64,000 nucleotides of DNA from Scleromitrula shiraiana (GCA_028455995.1 JABELC010000015.1:124001-188000); one strand, 5' to 3'. Shown: positions 24,331-37,121, numbered from the stretch's first letter. The notes: generated by a model from the letters alone, not told the origin. Made by a program: numbers and translations.

Positions 24331-24880
24331 TTATTCATACTCATCAAGAATTCCGTCTGTTTTTATACAAGGATGGCAAGCCCTTTTAACCAGCCTTTCG
24401 CAACAAGTCCCTTTATTGAGACAAGGAGCACAAAGCGTGTTCACCGGACAATAAATAGTACCACAAAAACAATAGTATGCAATCTCCGCTTTCTTTGTTT
24501 TGCTCAAATGTTTCTTCGGTGGTTCTTGTTCACGATAGCTCATACAACTATGTGATGGATATGGCTCGTGTATTCCGTTGGGTGTGAATATATTGGGATC
24601 GGGTGTGTCGAGGTTAATGGGTTGGTGCAGGACGAGCGGGAGTAGTTGTGCTTGTATGGCTTGAGATTCGATGAGTTCGCGGTGTCGATGATGATATTGC
24701 AGGATTTCTGGATCCAGATTCAGATGGGCCTGATCTTGAGCGGGAATCTGAGCGAGCTGATTCTAGTGATGGTCGAAGTGTGCTTGCATCTGAGTCGCGT
24801 CTAGTTTTTCTTACTCCTTCAAAAGAATGAGTAGATGTCGCATCGGAACCTTTCTTAGTGCTCTTGTTTCCGTTTCCCAT
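24331..24880 (-). CDS. Small Cys-rich hypothetical protein
   Basis: Proposed exons are 24880-24815 and 24756-24331 (163 aa), with a 58-nt intron starting GTAAGA and ending AATCAG. This joins MGNGNKSTKKGS...SFEG to LAQIPAQDQAHLNLDPEILQYHHRHRELIESQ and on to the C-terminal Cys cluster. The cluster (residues about 115-150) has nine Cys in the order C-x-C-x4-C-x5-C-x2-C-x5-CC-x7-C-x2-C, perhaps zinc-binding or disulfide-bonded. No signal peptide or membrane segment is present. If the intron is retained, the first frame reads on as an Arg/Ser-rich stretch to a stop at 24614, so two proteins from one locus, or a frameshift, are alternatives. I do not recognise the family. Confidence 0.5.
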
Positions 24881-27201
24881 GATGGATTGATAGAACAGTG
24901 TATATGTATGCAGATATGTAAGAAAGCTGGCAAGGTAAGACCGATAAGAATCTTAGATGATAGAGTTGGGATAGGGATATGAGCGACGATTTAATGTTAT
25001 TGTTGATGTTAACGGAATTGATTGTGATAAAAAGAAGACAAGATGCAAATCTTTGAAGTCTTTTATACATCGTTTAGGATATTTCAAACCAATGAACCAT
25101 CCAACAAGACTCTAGCAACACTATACTAGTTAGTATCATACCATACTAATTAGTATTTCATTACTATAATGGACGTTATACTTTCGCTACTCGTAAGTTC
25201 CATCCCATTTTGGGTATTAAGTGAATGTTGTCTTCATATTAAGGCGACTGAAACCCATAGCCAGGTTTTTGACCCATCTCCACACAAGGCCATCTAGAAT
25301 CAACATCTCCAGATTCCTAATTAGGAAGATCGACGAACATGTACCTATTAGAATGTATTGTAATAGATCATTTATGAGGCTCATCCAATATATATTCGAC
25401 TAAATGGTAAACTATGCCGAGCGATATTTAGATATCAAAATCAGTTATTGAATCAAACAATATCTGTCATTGGGAAACACAAAAATATTACCTCGTTTTT
25501 ATATTACTCGAATAATTTTCTAATTTTCACTCTGCGCTATCATCTCATTAGCTGCTACAGTAAATTTGATATAATTTTCAGATAAGTTTATCATGCATAT
25601 ATTTGTTAGAAAGATGTACAAAGTGGAAGGTATTTGTGCAGGGGGAGTGCTACCTAGACACTCAACGAGTAAAGGAGTTTGAATTTATTAATTGTACGTA
25701 GTATTTGCCTAGCCTCTTCCTCATCTATGACTTGTATCTCATCTAGTTTCCTCCCATCCTTCCTTATATACTCACAATATTCCTACATGTCACTTTCATC
25801 ACGGTTGAGTATTGATAGTATATAAGACACCTGAATACCATATCTAATTATCAGTCTGAGATAGTTTTGATACTTCATCTAACTTTCATTCTATATAAAA
25901 GTGCAGTGTTGATCGTGTTGTCTACTCGTTCTTGTAAACCAAGTGAAACACGGGATCTCTTGATGTCTATTCTCAGCCATTTGGCTTGCTTATCTAGTGA
26001 TTACAAACCCTCTGCATGCAATTATAACTTCCGAATTTTATCATTTGCTTAATTATCTTCTTTTTAGAACCTTGTGTTCTACTTCACTCAGCGAGAGTTG
26101 CTTGTTCATTTGCTTATTAAATTTCCACCTCTTATTGTTAAGCATAGGCGATGATATGATCAGGTGTAGACATGTTTCCTGTAGCCTGCTGTTCATACTC
26201 GTATGTTTAGCTAAATAGCCTTTTTTCGATCGTTTCTATGATATTGAAAATCTAAGATGAGAAGGGATCTATATACAGTTACGTCCATCTGTCTTTTGAA
26301 ACAATAGTAGGATGATATGTTGTTGGTTTTAACTTCAGGAACCCTTTCGACGCTAGATATCTCAAAAAGATCCAAAAAGAAAACCTCAAAGTATCGCCTC
26401 ATGCTCATGATACTTCCTTCCATCTAAATCCAAGACCCACAATCGAATAAATCCCACGATACCGACCTCATAAACGTCATCGCTCGAATCCGAAATGTTG
26501 GTATCCCCCAGGGCTATATCGCACACACCTCAACCCACGAACCATCCATACACAGAGAAATATGTTAATGGGGCAGGTCGAATAAACGGTCGAGGAAGGG
26601 CTTGATATATTCCCATACCATGTAAAATCTCTACGCAATTGCGGCCTCCCAAATGGCCTCACCAACGGCACTTAAATGGGTATGGTTTTAACATGTTTGA
26701 CCACATTAAATGTGGTACTGACTGTGGATAGGTCTAGCAGTCGGTGATTGTCACACACTTGTGGCCATATTCGTATCCATTGAAATCTGTCGTTGACTTA
26801 AGTAGGAAATTTTCAACATCATTCATTCTGGGATAGGTTTAGATGCATAGAAGTATAATGCGGTAATATTTTGATCTCTTCTTAAAACCTTTTGAAGGGT
26901 TTTCAGCCAGCTTTTTAGAAGCGATGCTAAACGCTACAACAAACAAATAATGCAAGACCTTGCCATCTATTCAAGGTATAATTGATTATAATTCTCCTAG
27001 TTGTGCATAGACATTCTTTTGTCATCAGTCATTATCATTACTAATTAGCCACCAAATAAAGGTAATTAGATATATATCAACATCAAGTGTTACGTGAAGT
27101 ATCTAATTTTCTACTACCGTACGGTAATATCAAGATTTAATTATCAGTCTTGATTTAGTCCTAATTGTTTCTTTGACTCTTACATACGCATAAATAATTC
27201 C
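24881..27201. other. 2.3-kb AT-rich gene-free region
   Basis: AT-rich DNA with no tandem array and no supported gene. The short frames near 26211-26671 lack any motif. The last 100 bp lead into the coding relic at 27.2 kb. Confidence 0.45.
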
Positions 27202-27673
27202 CCCTAATATCCCCCAACGGCAGAAAAAAAAACCAGAGGAAGAGGAGACTCCAAGTGTCCCTCCACAAGCACACCCCTGCTCCACCTCCACCTCCCCGTC
27301 ACCTTCCCAACACCAGCTATCACACTCCCCATCCCCATCCCCCCCCTCCCAAAGCACCCCCAAAGCACCCCCCGAACCCCCAAAACGAGCCGTCCATTTC
27401 GCATCCAAAACAGAGCTCTACCAATTCACCAACAAATCCAGCAGTTCCGCCTCCACCGCCCCCTCCACAAAATCAATCGCCACACTTCGCGAGGCCTCCG
27501 AGGAGAGAATGTAGTCGGCTTCGCTTTTGTTTCCGGGGTAGGAGGTGAGTGCGGATGTGGATGTAGATATGAGGTGATATCAACCTGACGGTGCGATGAG
27601 CGATTTGTCGCCTGATATGGAGAGTCTTGAGATTGAGGAGCCAGAAGTGACGCATGATCATCATAGAACTTGA
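27202..27673 (+). pseudogene. Relic of a Pro/Ser-rich coding sequence
   Basis: One forward frame (codons starting at positions equal to 2 modulo 3) has protein-like content over 470 bp although it is interrupted. It reads QRQKKKPEEEETPSVPPQ, then a Pro/Ser-rich part, then KRAVHFASKTELYQFTNKSS and SIATLREASEERM. A TAG at 27512 follows. The same frame continues through TAG at 27539 and TGA at 27575 to GAMSDLSPDMESLEIEEPEV, ending at TGA 27671. No ATG start or upstream exon was found. GC content is far above the flanks. This looks like a truncated, decayed gene of unknown family. A chance GC-rich frame cannot be excluded. Confidence 0.4.
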
Positions 27674-28009
27674 AGAACGCGTAATCAAAGTAGGAATCAA
27701 GGAGCAGTGACTATAACTACAACCGCTCTATTGTTGAATAAAAATATTACAACCTCAGGTGGATGAGGGATTTGGCCTAAAGGGAGTGTCTAATATATAT
27801 AATCGCTATAATGCATCATGATCATTAGAACTACTTTACTTCGAAGAATCATAAAATCAAGCAATACCAGTATCTTCAGCTTTATCGTTGAATGCAATAG
27901 TTTCTTGTCGTCTAACAGCCTGTAGATAGATGGCACGGTATTAGGCTTTAAATGATTGTTTAATGGAACATCAGCGTCAAGTGAATACAACATACAGTAA
28001 CGCGTAACT

Positions 28010-28531
28010 AAGATAAAATAAGATAGAATAAGATAGAATAAGATAAAATAAGATAAGATAAAATAAAATAAAATAAAATAAGATAAAATAAAATAAAATA
28101 AAATAAAATAAAATAAAATAAAATAAAATAAAATAAAATAAAATAAAATAAAATAAAATAAAATAAAATAAAATAAAATAAAATAAAATAAAATAAAATA
28201 AAATAAAATAAAATAAAATAAAATAAAATAAAATAAAATAAAATAAAATAAAATAAAATAAAATAAAATAAAATAAAATAAAATAAAATAAAATAAAATA
28301 AAATAAAATAAAATAAAATAAAATAAAATAAAATAAAATAAAATAAAATAAAATAAAATAAAATAAAATAAAATAAAATAAAATAAAATAAAATAAAATA
28401 AAATAAAATAAAATAAAATAAAATAAAATAAAATAAAATAAAATAAAATAAAATAAAATAAAATAAAATAAAATAAAATAAAATAAAATAAAATAAAATA
28501 AAATAAAATAAAATAAAATAAAATAAAATAA
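28010..28531. repeat. Long (AAAAT)n microsatellite
   Basis: Pentanucleotide AAAAT/TAAAA array. The left 75 bp are imperfect (AGATA variants). From about 28085 to 28531 it is essentially perfect, about 89 units in 447 bp. Its length is a multiple of neither two nor four turns, and it generates a spurious reverse-strand frame of repeated Phe-Ile-Leu-Phe-Tyr that should not be annotated as a protein. Array lengths of this size may be misassembled or variable between isolates. Confidence 0.97.
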
Positions 28532-29034
28532 TCAATTATTTTTAAAAACAATAACTTTATTCTTTTTCATTATTATTTTTAACATAATCTTCCAAATCAA
28601 TAATACTACTAGTAGTATAAAACTATAACTATAACTAAATTCAAAATCCAAAACCAAATCTAAAACCAAAAAAAAAGTTATCAAGTTATTAATAACTTTC
28701 ATTATGATTATCTAATCAGATCAAATCAAATCATAAACTAACCTCAAGCTAATATCATCGATCCATATAAATCCAATCTACAATCCACAATCCAATCCAA
28801 ATTACAAATTACAAACAGTCCGAGTCCAACCAGATAGAGATCAACATACATATATACATATATATACGTCAGTCAATACTCCTCTTTACATTCCACATCA
28901 CAATCCAAATCCAAATTATACTAGTAGCCTAAAGTTTGACGGCTCCAAGCCGCTATTTACCAACTTCATCTGAATTACTAGCTTCATTTAAATTACTAAT
29001 AGTAGCCTGCTTACTACTAGTAGTATGCTAGGTT

Positions 29035-29088
29035 GATATCTATATCTATATCTATATCTATATCTATATCTATATCTATATCTATATA
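29035..29088. repeat. (TATATC)n microsatellite
   Basis: About nine near-perfect hexanucleotide units TATATC, read directly. Located in the gene-free DNA 3' of eIF2A. A second simple run, (TAAAAAA)4, follows at about 29186-29214. Confidence 0.9.
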
Positions 29089-29572
29089 CGTATTTGATAT
29101 CGAATGTGAGTGATTATTAATTAATTCATTGATTAATTAATCAATCATATCATATCACTAACTCCCACTAGCATCATGCTAGATATAAAAAATAAAAAAT
29201 AAAAAATAAAAAATCTCGCTGCTAGTAACTCGCCAGACAACCAACTACTGTAAATGTTAATGTAATCCAATAATCCAATTATTTCATCGCATCGATCGCA
29301 TCAATCGAGTATATAAACGAGTGAATGAATGAATAGTTGCAGTGATTAATTTCTTTACTATTTATTTTCATTTTATTTCATTCTGCATTTATTATTCTTA
29401 TTTTTCCCAAATTGAAGATATAATACTAGTAATATCATAATTGTCCTGTCATACATGACTGGATGAATTGACATCTATCTATCTACTAGTATTTGTTTAT
29501 TTTCAAGTTGATTTTCAACCTCTCCTCTCACCACCCCATCCATCCATCCATCAATCCTCTCCTCTCCACATC

Positions 29573-31713
29573 CTAATCCTCAAGCGCATCTAACTCAGCC
29601 TGCACCATCTTCTTCGTCTCAATCTTCTTAACCTGCGTATCCTCCAACTTCTCCCCCCCCGCCATCCTCATCTCCAAGTCCTCAATCGCTCGAATCTTCT
29701 TCTGCAGTCCCCTCTTCTTCTTCGCATTTGGAGTTCCATCGCCCCCCGGACTCGTGATTGATACTTCGGGGGTATTGAGAACTTGTTGGGTTGGCGGCGG
29801 GAACTTGGGGTTTACGGTTAGGTTTCTAGGTCCTGTTGGTGGGGTGCCGTTTCCGTTTCCGTTTTGGGCGCGGTGGTGGGGTGGGGGACCATTCTGCCCT
29901 TGATGAGATGGCGATCGCATGCCTTGATTACTCTTTGAGCGGCTGCGTTGACGATCTCTTCGTTCCGGGCTACGATCACCCGGACCTCTTGGAGCATCTG
30001 GTGTTCCCACGCCGAGACCCGCCGCTTTAGCTTCCGCCTCCTTTGCTTTCTTCGCTTCACGCTTCTTCTTATTCTTCAATGCTGCCTTGGAGATATTTTC
30101 ATCTTCGGCTCCTGGTGATGTGGCGGGTGCGGCTCCCGGTGGAAGATTATCGACCAAATCCGCTCCGGGGACCTGTCGACGAGTTCGTCCAAATCCGTTG
30201 CTGTTAACCAATGAAGTACCGTTGCTAACGAAATGAGCCGATCCTCCTTCATCTTCACGTTTGAAGTGAGATGGTGTGGCTTGACCACGTGCTCCGGGTG
30301 GACGATAAGCACCGGCTGGTTTGGATGGGGTTTTAACCGTACCCAAATAAGCCACTGCTGACGGATGTGGCTGAGGAACTGGGTTCAACAAATCTCCTGC
30401 AGGGAAAATTTCGAATTTTTGAGGTCTCCATGTGACGTGATATAATTCAACCATATCTTCATTATACATGATACCACCAGCAACGTGCCACAATCGAACA
30501 CCATTGTCAACACGTAATCTGGGACTGGTTGTAGCTGTCAAAATATACTTGCTATCAGGACTCCATTCACAAACACTAGGATTTCCACCCTCGATTGTAC
30601 AGATCTTCTTGTAATCCTTTTCGAGGTCGTAAATATCCATTTGACCAGCCAAATTTCCAAATCCAGCTACCAAAACAAATCGACCGGTTGGGGAGAACAA
30701 AATCGTGTTTCGGGGACCAAGTGGGAATGAATGAGTCGCAACAGCTCGTTGATTGAAGATAGTTGTCTTTGCTGGCATATATCCGTAAACTACACCAAAT
30801 TCTTTCGAATTTGGTGACCAAGAAACATCATGAATTGGACCTTCCTTATCAAGAGTAATTCTAGAATCAAATCCCCCATTTGCGCTCAGCACATATAGTG
30901 TAGTTTCTCCATAATAACTCTTGTTAGACTTATCGACATCGGTTTGCGCAAGGACGATTAAAGTTGTTCCTAACTGATTCCATTTCAATTGAACTTTGTC
31001 ACCTTTGAAAAAGGTCTTTTGCGAAACCGGCGAGGTGAATTGAGGAACGTTGAATACTTTGACGGCAGATGGTTGACCCTAATTTCGATCTGTTAGTTTA
31101 GTCACCAATTTAATCAAATAAATCATACCTTGCGCTCCGGAATGAAAACTGCCACAGAATAGTTATTGCCAGGAGAAATTGCAAAATCGGCCACACCTTC
31201 AGCGCGCAACTTATTCCAAACGATGCGTAAATCACCACTTTCGTAGAATTGGACCTCGTTTGTGACGGCACGGGCGCAATATCGTTCATCGAAAGTGTAT
31301 TGAAGATTCCAGCCCGTCTGCGACTTCTGCACAAATCTACCCACGACCTGTTTCTCAGCTCCCTCAGCCACATCCTCCACCGTACGCCAAACCTTCAAGT
31401 TCTTAACCGCGTCACCATTCTCATCCTTCGAAGGTCTCTCCCAAGTAATGATGTAGGAACCGCGGGGCGAGAACCCCAATTCGTAGACATTGGGTGTAGG
31501 GAGGCTGGTGATGATATTTCCGGCCGACGCATCAACAACCGTTACCCCGTCATTCGATGCCCATGCAAAGTATCGACCGCAGGGCGAGTATGTACAGCAA
31601 CGGGAATTACCTTCGGGTCTCTGAAAACCAGGCAAAGGTTCATACACGGGTGCGGCATCCACGATACCAATCCCCTTCAGTGTTCTATATGCAAACTGTG
31701 TCGGAACTGCCAT
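29573..31713 (-). CDS. EIF2A: Eukaryotic translation initiation factor 2A (eIF2A)
   Basis: Two exons, 31713-31129 and 31078-29573, give 696 aa. The 50-nt intron is GTATGA...AATTAG, joining IPERK to GQPSAVKVFNVPQF. The N-terminal about 430 residues form the eIF2A beta-propeller (CTYSPCGRYFAWASNDGVTV, YELGFSPRGSYIITWERP, HDVSWSPNSKEFGVVYGYMP, FSPTGRFVLVAGFGNLAGQM, CEWSPDSKYILTATTSPRL). The tail is basic and Pro/Gly-rich. The conserved C-terminal helix includes KKKRGLQKKIRAIEDLEMRM. eIF2A is a non-canonical initiator-tRNA/40S-binding factor linked to alternative initiation. Length and domain order are normal. The 5' flank holds a long purine-rich tract. Confidence 0.95.
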
Positions 31714-33237
31714 AACTATTGAAAGTCACAGTCAAATTCTTCTCGGTAACAGATTTGTATTATAATTGTAAAGTTCTTCTTTTTTTGTCGCGTGCGAGAA
31801 ATGTGTTGGTGGTGGTGGGATGTCAAGGAAGAGAGAGGGGTTGTGTTCGGATTCTCTATGGAATAGATCGAAAATGTAAACCTCGTTTTCTCGTAATTGA
31901 AATTGCCTTTGATGAGAGGATTCGATTGATATCAAGTTTTTCCAAATTTTCGAATTTCTCGAGATGATGTTGTCTTTAGTTGGTTGGCGGTGAAAATCTG
32001 CAAGGAATTTGTGGAGAGAAAAAAAAAAGGTCTGGTCTGGTGTTGCACAAAATATTGATGACTGAGATCACAAGATTTTAAATTGAAAATGTGTGAAATA
32101 ATCAGCTAGAACCAACAGCAATAACCAACAACAACAATAACAACAACAACAACAACAACAATACAGGTAATATAATTGAAGTTGCCAAGATATCAAGATA
32201 TCTTTTCTCGTCTTTTGTGAAAGATTTGAAAAAGAAAAAAATTCCTTATTGTAGAGTTCCAAAGAATAGCGACGATTGAAAGAAGAAAATAATTGATTGA
32301 TTGATAGATAGAATTGTCTGACACTTGATCGAAGGGTGAATATTGATTGACTCGTCGGAAGAGGACCGTTGGAGTTGAGCGTGTGTAGAGAAGGAGAAGA
32401 AAAAAAAGAAGAAAAAAAAAAGGGAAGAGGAAGGGGAAGGGGAAGGGAAAGGGAAAGGGAAAGGGAAAGAGGAAGGGAAAGAGTAAGGAAAAGGGAAACG
32501 AAAGAAAAGTTACGGTATGTGGGAAGGGCGGGGGGGGGGGTATTTTTTTTTAGATCGCTTCTCTTTGTGCAAGTTTTGGTTGTGTTTATTCGCTAATAGC
32601 GTTAAAGCAGGTGAGCTGACACGCTAAAATTGTCGAAAAAAATAGAATCTTAACCTTGAAATCTTTTTTGCTTGGTATCAGGTACAATAATCAATAGATG
32701 ATGTTGTATGTAAGAAGTAGTATTGATTTGGGAAGTGTTTATCTATGAGAATAATAAACCGTTGTTTCTATATATTAATAAGTGACACCATATACTTTAT
32801 AAATTCGACTCATATACGTTCTATAATGAATATAATACTCGAGTAAGTATAGTATAATACTGTCATTGTGTTACTCATCAAAGTTATAAAAAGTACTCGT
32901 AATGCCTGAATCATATCTTAAACTCTATTTCTTTCTAGTGAATTTCCATTACCGAACTTTTTTGAGGGGCCATAGGGCTGATTGCTTAAATCACATTATC
33001 TAATGATATAATATGAAACTTTTAGATCGAGGGCTGGAACATACATACATAATCGAATCGTTATTTAAACAACCGCATAAATCTCTTGTTTTGAAGTATT
33101 ATTATTTATTTATTTACTTAGTTATTTATTTATATATTATACTATAATTGGGTATCATACTATAAATTTCAAATCTATATCATTTCATCATCACCCCACT
33201 ACTAAACCATCCATTACTTACTTGCTTGCTTACTTAC
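31714..33237. other. eIF2A 5' flank with purine-rich and AAC repeats
   Basis: About 1.5 kb between eIF2A (-) and the MFS gene (-). Contains a (AAC)n run at about 32125-32162 and a GGGAAA/GAAGGG purine tract at about 32375-32515. It is otherwise AT-rich, with no gene. Short frames in the purine tract are composed of Lys/Arg/Glu/Gly repeats and are not credible proteins. Confidence 0.55.
32375..32515 (+). repeat. Purine-rich (GGGAAA-like) tract
   Basis: About 140 bp almost purely A and G on the plus strand (pyrimidine on the eIF2A-sense strand), with GGGAAA and GAAGGG units, about 660 bp upstream of the eIF2A start codon. Such polypurine tracts are common in fungal promoters and can exclude nucleosomes. 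A role here is inference. Confidence 0.7.
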
Positions 33238-35415
33238 TTATTTCATATCCCCCACCGGACTCATAATATCATCAACACCCATCTCCACATCCCTAGTAAG
33301 ATTCTTTTGCTTCTCATCCTCCCCAATCTCATTAACAACCACCTGTCCCGTTTCCCCCTCACCCGCCGCCTTCCTCTCCTCCCTCCTTTTCGCCCTCGCA
33401 TTTCTTTTCTCAGCCTTCTCCGCCTCCTCCCTCATCTGTCTAATCAACGGACTCTTCGCTCTAATCCTACTCCCCCATTTATAAAAAATAAATGGGATTG
33501 GAATCAGCAGAACTTGAACTAATCCCAATAATGTCCCCGCCCACTGCGGCGTTAACTTCCCATACATCGCCGGTCCAGCCAACGGTAACGTGCCGCCCAC
33601 AATTGATCTCACCACGCTATTCCCTGCCAATGCCGAGGCTGAATAGATTCCGTATGCACTGGCTAGATAATTGGATGCGTAGATAAATACCAAGGTATTT
33701 CCCGCTCCGAACGGTATACCAGCCAGAATGGGCCAAATCCAATGAATAGTGATAGGGACGCAAGTCCAACTAAACCAAAGCTGACCGATAGGACATAGAA
33801 AAGCAGCGATACAAATAATGCTTGCCGAGGCTTCGGGTGGCACTTTACCGGTTTCGGGATCTTTCTTGTGCGAGTTGATCATTTTGCGAATGAGGGGTTC
33901 GGCGACGATGGCAAGCATGGTTCCTAGGCCGATTCCGAGAAATGCGAGACCGGTTTGTCCTAAAGACCAGCCGCGCATGTCGGTGTAGATGATGGGATAG
34001 GCTACGAAGCAGAGGTAGAGAATTCCGTAGATTACCTATTTTGTATGATTGGTTAGATTTGTGTGACATAGAAGCTTTTTTCCGACCCGTGCTTGTGTAG
34101 GTATAAAGATACATGATTTTGACGATCTGTTTGAATCAAAATGAAGGGAAAAAGTAAACTCACTGCTATGTAAGTATTCCAAAACCATAAGATGGGCTCA
34201 GTAAAGCTGAGTATAAACGGTCGAGAGAGATTGGTTTTTAGGATTTGAAGAACTAAAACGAGGAATCAGCTTGTCAAACTTTATTAGCCTAGAACTGTTT
34301 TACTCACAGCCCTTTTTTTGATCATATCGGCACCAATATCTTTCATCATCCATGTCTTTTCGCATTTTCGCAGCTTTTCGTTGTAAAATTGCTGGAGCAT
34401 ATGTCTCTTTGACAAAGGCGCATGCTAGAAGAGACATTCCCGCAAGCATCATGACAATCCAGTTAGTCCATCTCCATCCGAGATATTCAGCAGCAAAACC
34501 ACCAATGAGTGGACCTGTTACCGGACCTATGAAATGTTAATGAGCAAAGTTCTTGAGTATTGAGGTATTTTTAAGATGTTCATACCATTCATAGGTCCAA
34601 CACTCCAGATACTGAATGCTAAAGCTCGGTACTGCTCGGTTGTAATGTCTGCCACGGAACCAGGTGAATTGGAAATCATAGCCGCGCCAGCTAGCGCACT
34701 ATTTGTTGCGTTAGCATCTACAGTAAACATCCAAGGCAATCAGATGATCATACCCAATAAACCGTACACCAAGCACGTCGCCTATGGAGCTAGACAAAGC
34801 ACATGGCAAAACCATCAAACAGAAGAAAGCCAAAGATCCAAGATATACTGGTCGCCTTCCCCAAATCTCACTTAAAGGAGCAAGAATTAAACTTCCAATC
34901 GCCAAACCAATCAAATACGTCGTAACACCCAAAGTCGCAACAGGTTTACTCGTGACATGAAATTCTTCCATCATTCCTGGCATACTCGACGTGTATGACG
35001 AACTGTATAATACTACTGTCCATGTTGCAAGACTCACGGCTCCAATAATACAACCACGATACCAGATCGGCCAATTTCTCGGATCATCGGGGTCACCAGG
35101 TGTAAAATCGACTTCGAAAGATGGTGGTCGTGAGCCGGTGGTAGCATATGATGTGCCGGTTTTTGTATATGCCAATTGTATATGAGCAAGTTGCTCGGCC
35201 GCAGTTTCAAGGTTTGCGGTGAGAGCTGTTTCTAATGGAGCAAGGGGATCGGAGTTTATTGAGTCGGAGGATAATGAGGAAACAGATCCAGATTGTGAGG
35301 CTGGACGGGTGGTTTGCTCGGGAAGTTCTGTAAAGGAGGATGCAGTTGTTATACATGCTGGCTCGACGGAGTTGAGGTCGCGAACATCATCCTTTTCAGG
35401 ATCCCTGTAATCCAT
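33238..35415 (-). CDS. MFS transporter, DHA1 (TPO1/FLR1-like) family
   Basis: Five exons, 35415-34754, 34698-34586, 34526-34308, 34252-34164 and 34035-33238, give 626 aa. Intron 1 uses the second of two possible acceptors (AAATAG at 34699, with a GCTAACG branch site). The first acceptor would give an immediate stop. A long Ser/Thr-rich cytosolic N-terminus leads to DPDDPRNWPIWYR, typical of fungal DHA1 drug/polyamine proton antiporters. Motif A is PLSEIWGRRPVYLGSLAFF, and PVTGPLIGGFAAEYLGWRWTNW matches the motif C/TM5 region. About 12 membrane segments are expected, followed by a charged tail (EEAEKAEKRNARAKRREERK). It is probably a plasma-membrane exporter. The substrate cannot be read from sequence. 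Confidence 0.88.
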
Positions 35416-36064
35416 GATAATGTAAGAAATCCAGAACCTTGTCGAATTTTACCGTCGCCAATTGTAAGAAGATGTAATATTTTCCAATCAAATCAACTTC
35501 AAACAAAAACGTCCCTCATTAATATCTTCCAGAAATACTAATGATCGTAAAGCACTAGTAACAAATTGAAGTATTTTGAACTTCTTAACGAAAGACACAA
35601 TTGATAATAAGAATGGGCAATGATAACATTATCAGCTCTATGTGGGGATATTGTAGGATTAAAAGAAAGAAGCTGAGAGAGAAGGAAAATCTTCAGATAG
35701 ACGGTAAAGTACGAAGTAGTATCTATAAAAGATGATCTATCTATCCACCCTTGCCTATAATCCAGGACGGATACTAATTCCGCTCAAAGTTTGTTCCCCG
35801 GTTAAAAAAAAAAAAAACTTCAAGGCGTTTACCCACGATGAAGATCAAGACCAAGACATTGATTATTGAGTATTGATAATTCAACCGAAGACTGTACCTG
35901 ATCTATAGGATTGATGAATCTCTTCAGCTTCTCTTTGAGGAGATATATATATCCAGGTTACTGGCACTGGCTGATTATGGGATAAAAGGGTGATGGCGTC
36001 ATGCAATAAGGGTGCATTCGTAGTTGTAGTTGTAGTTTGAGAAGTATGAAGTATGAAAGATGCT

Positions 36065-36125
<61 letters not shown>

Positions 36126-37121
36126 TCCGAGGTTGGATCATACCTACTCTCCTATCTATATACTACTCCTATCTATATACTATATCTATCATATAGTAGA
36201 ACTACGTAGTCCATGGTACTTTACCTTAGAATAGTACAATAAGCCTAATAATGTACTGTTGGAAGAGTACGGAAGTAGAAGATGGAAGAGGGGGTATTAT
36301 TCGTATTGGTATGGCATTTGACCACAGGAAGAATTGACTAGATCTCTCTCTTTTCTCTTTCCCCCTCGGCCCCTCCCTTCCCCCTCTTGGATACTTGGAT
36401 CCTTGAATACTTGGATATTGAAATGAAGTTATGAGGCTTGTCAAAAAAAAAAAAGATTGTGCCGATCTACCCGTTCACCCGCCATCCATATGCATTTGCT
36501 TACACTACCCACTTGTGCCATTCTTTAAACTTATTAATAAGCTTCTTGAAGCCTTCCTAGTTGCTCACGCCTTATCCAAATTAACGCTTAGAAACGGATA
36601 AATCAGATTTAATTTATCTGCTCATAGATTCCTATGCTTAAGCCGAAGATACTAGATTACTAGATTCAAAACTTTAGATAGGAGTCCCCATAGATAAAAC
36701 TATGGTGGAGCTCTTCAAATCGAAAAAAAAAAGAAAAAAAAAGAAGAAAAAAAGAAAAAAAAAAAAAGAATTGGAAAAATTCTAGACCACTTGGGGATTC
36801 CTAGACTTTCTAAGGAACCTTGAGGACGGAATGAGGAAGTTCTCACCGATAAAAGATCCTCCATGAAGGTTTGGCGGTTGCTGGGCCGACTTCGGCTCTG
36901 TGTTTAACTTCATAGTCACGTGTAAATCCTCAGCGCGAACTCCTAAAAGGGAAAAGGGCGAAAGAGCTTGTCGCGACGAGAATAAGGAAAGGAAAAGCGC
37001 AAACTATCAGCCTTGGGATTTGATATGATAGCTACATCACTACCATACGATACTATGAAAATGTTGAACTGATAGAATAGGACAATTAACATAATATTTT
37101 TCGCATTATATTGAAGCCACT
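35416..37121. other. Intergenic region with (AAT)n and A-rich tracts
   Basis: Divergent promoters of the MFS gene (-) and the NUP37-like gene (+). Holds (AAT)n at about 36065-36123 and A-rich tracts near 35804 and 36724-36770. No gene is supported. Confidence 0.55.
36065..36123. repeat. (AAT)n microsatellite
   Basis: About 19 perfect AAT units in the promoter-side region upstream of the MFS transporter gene, read directly. Confidence 0.95.

Larger units (their letters stand above)
27674..29572. other. Repeat-rich 3' flank of eIF2A
   Basis: Very AT-rich. Contains the (AAAAT)n array, a hexanucleotide (TATATC)n run at about 29035-29088 and a heptanucleotide (TAAAAAA)n run at about 29186-29214, plus several TACTAGTA motifs. 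No gene was found. The eIF2A 3' UTR should lie at the right end. Confidence 0.6.

Noticed and set aside
27790..28551. Reverse-strand 253-codon frame of repeated Phe-Ile-Leu-Phe-Tyr
   Set aside because: It is the translation of the (AAAAT)n microsatellite, open only because the unit lacks stops on that strand. Not a gene.
34699..34753. Shorter intron ending at CTGTAG in the MFS gene
   Set aside because: Gives an in-frame stop at once. The longer intron ending AAATAG restores the conserved frame.
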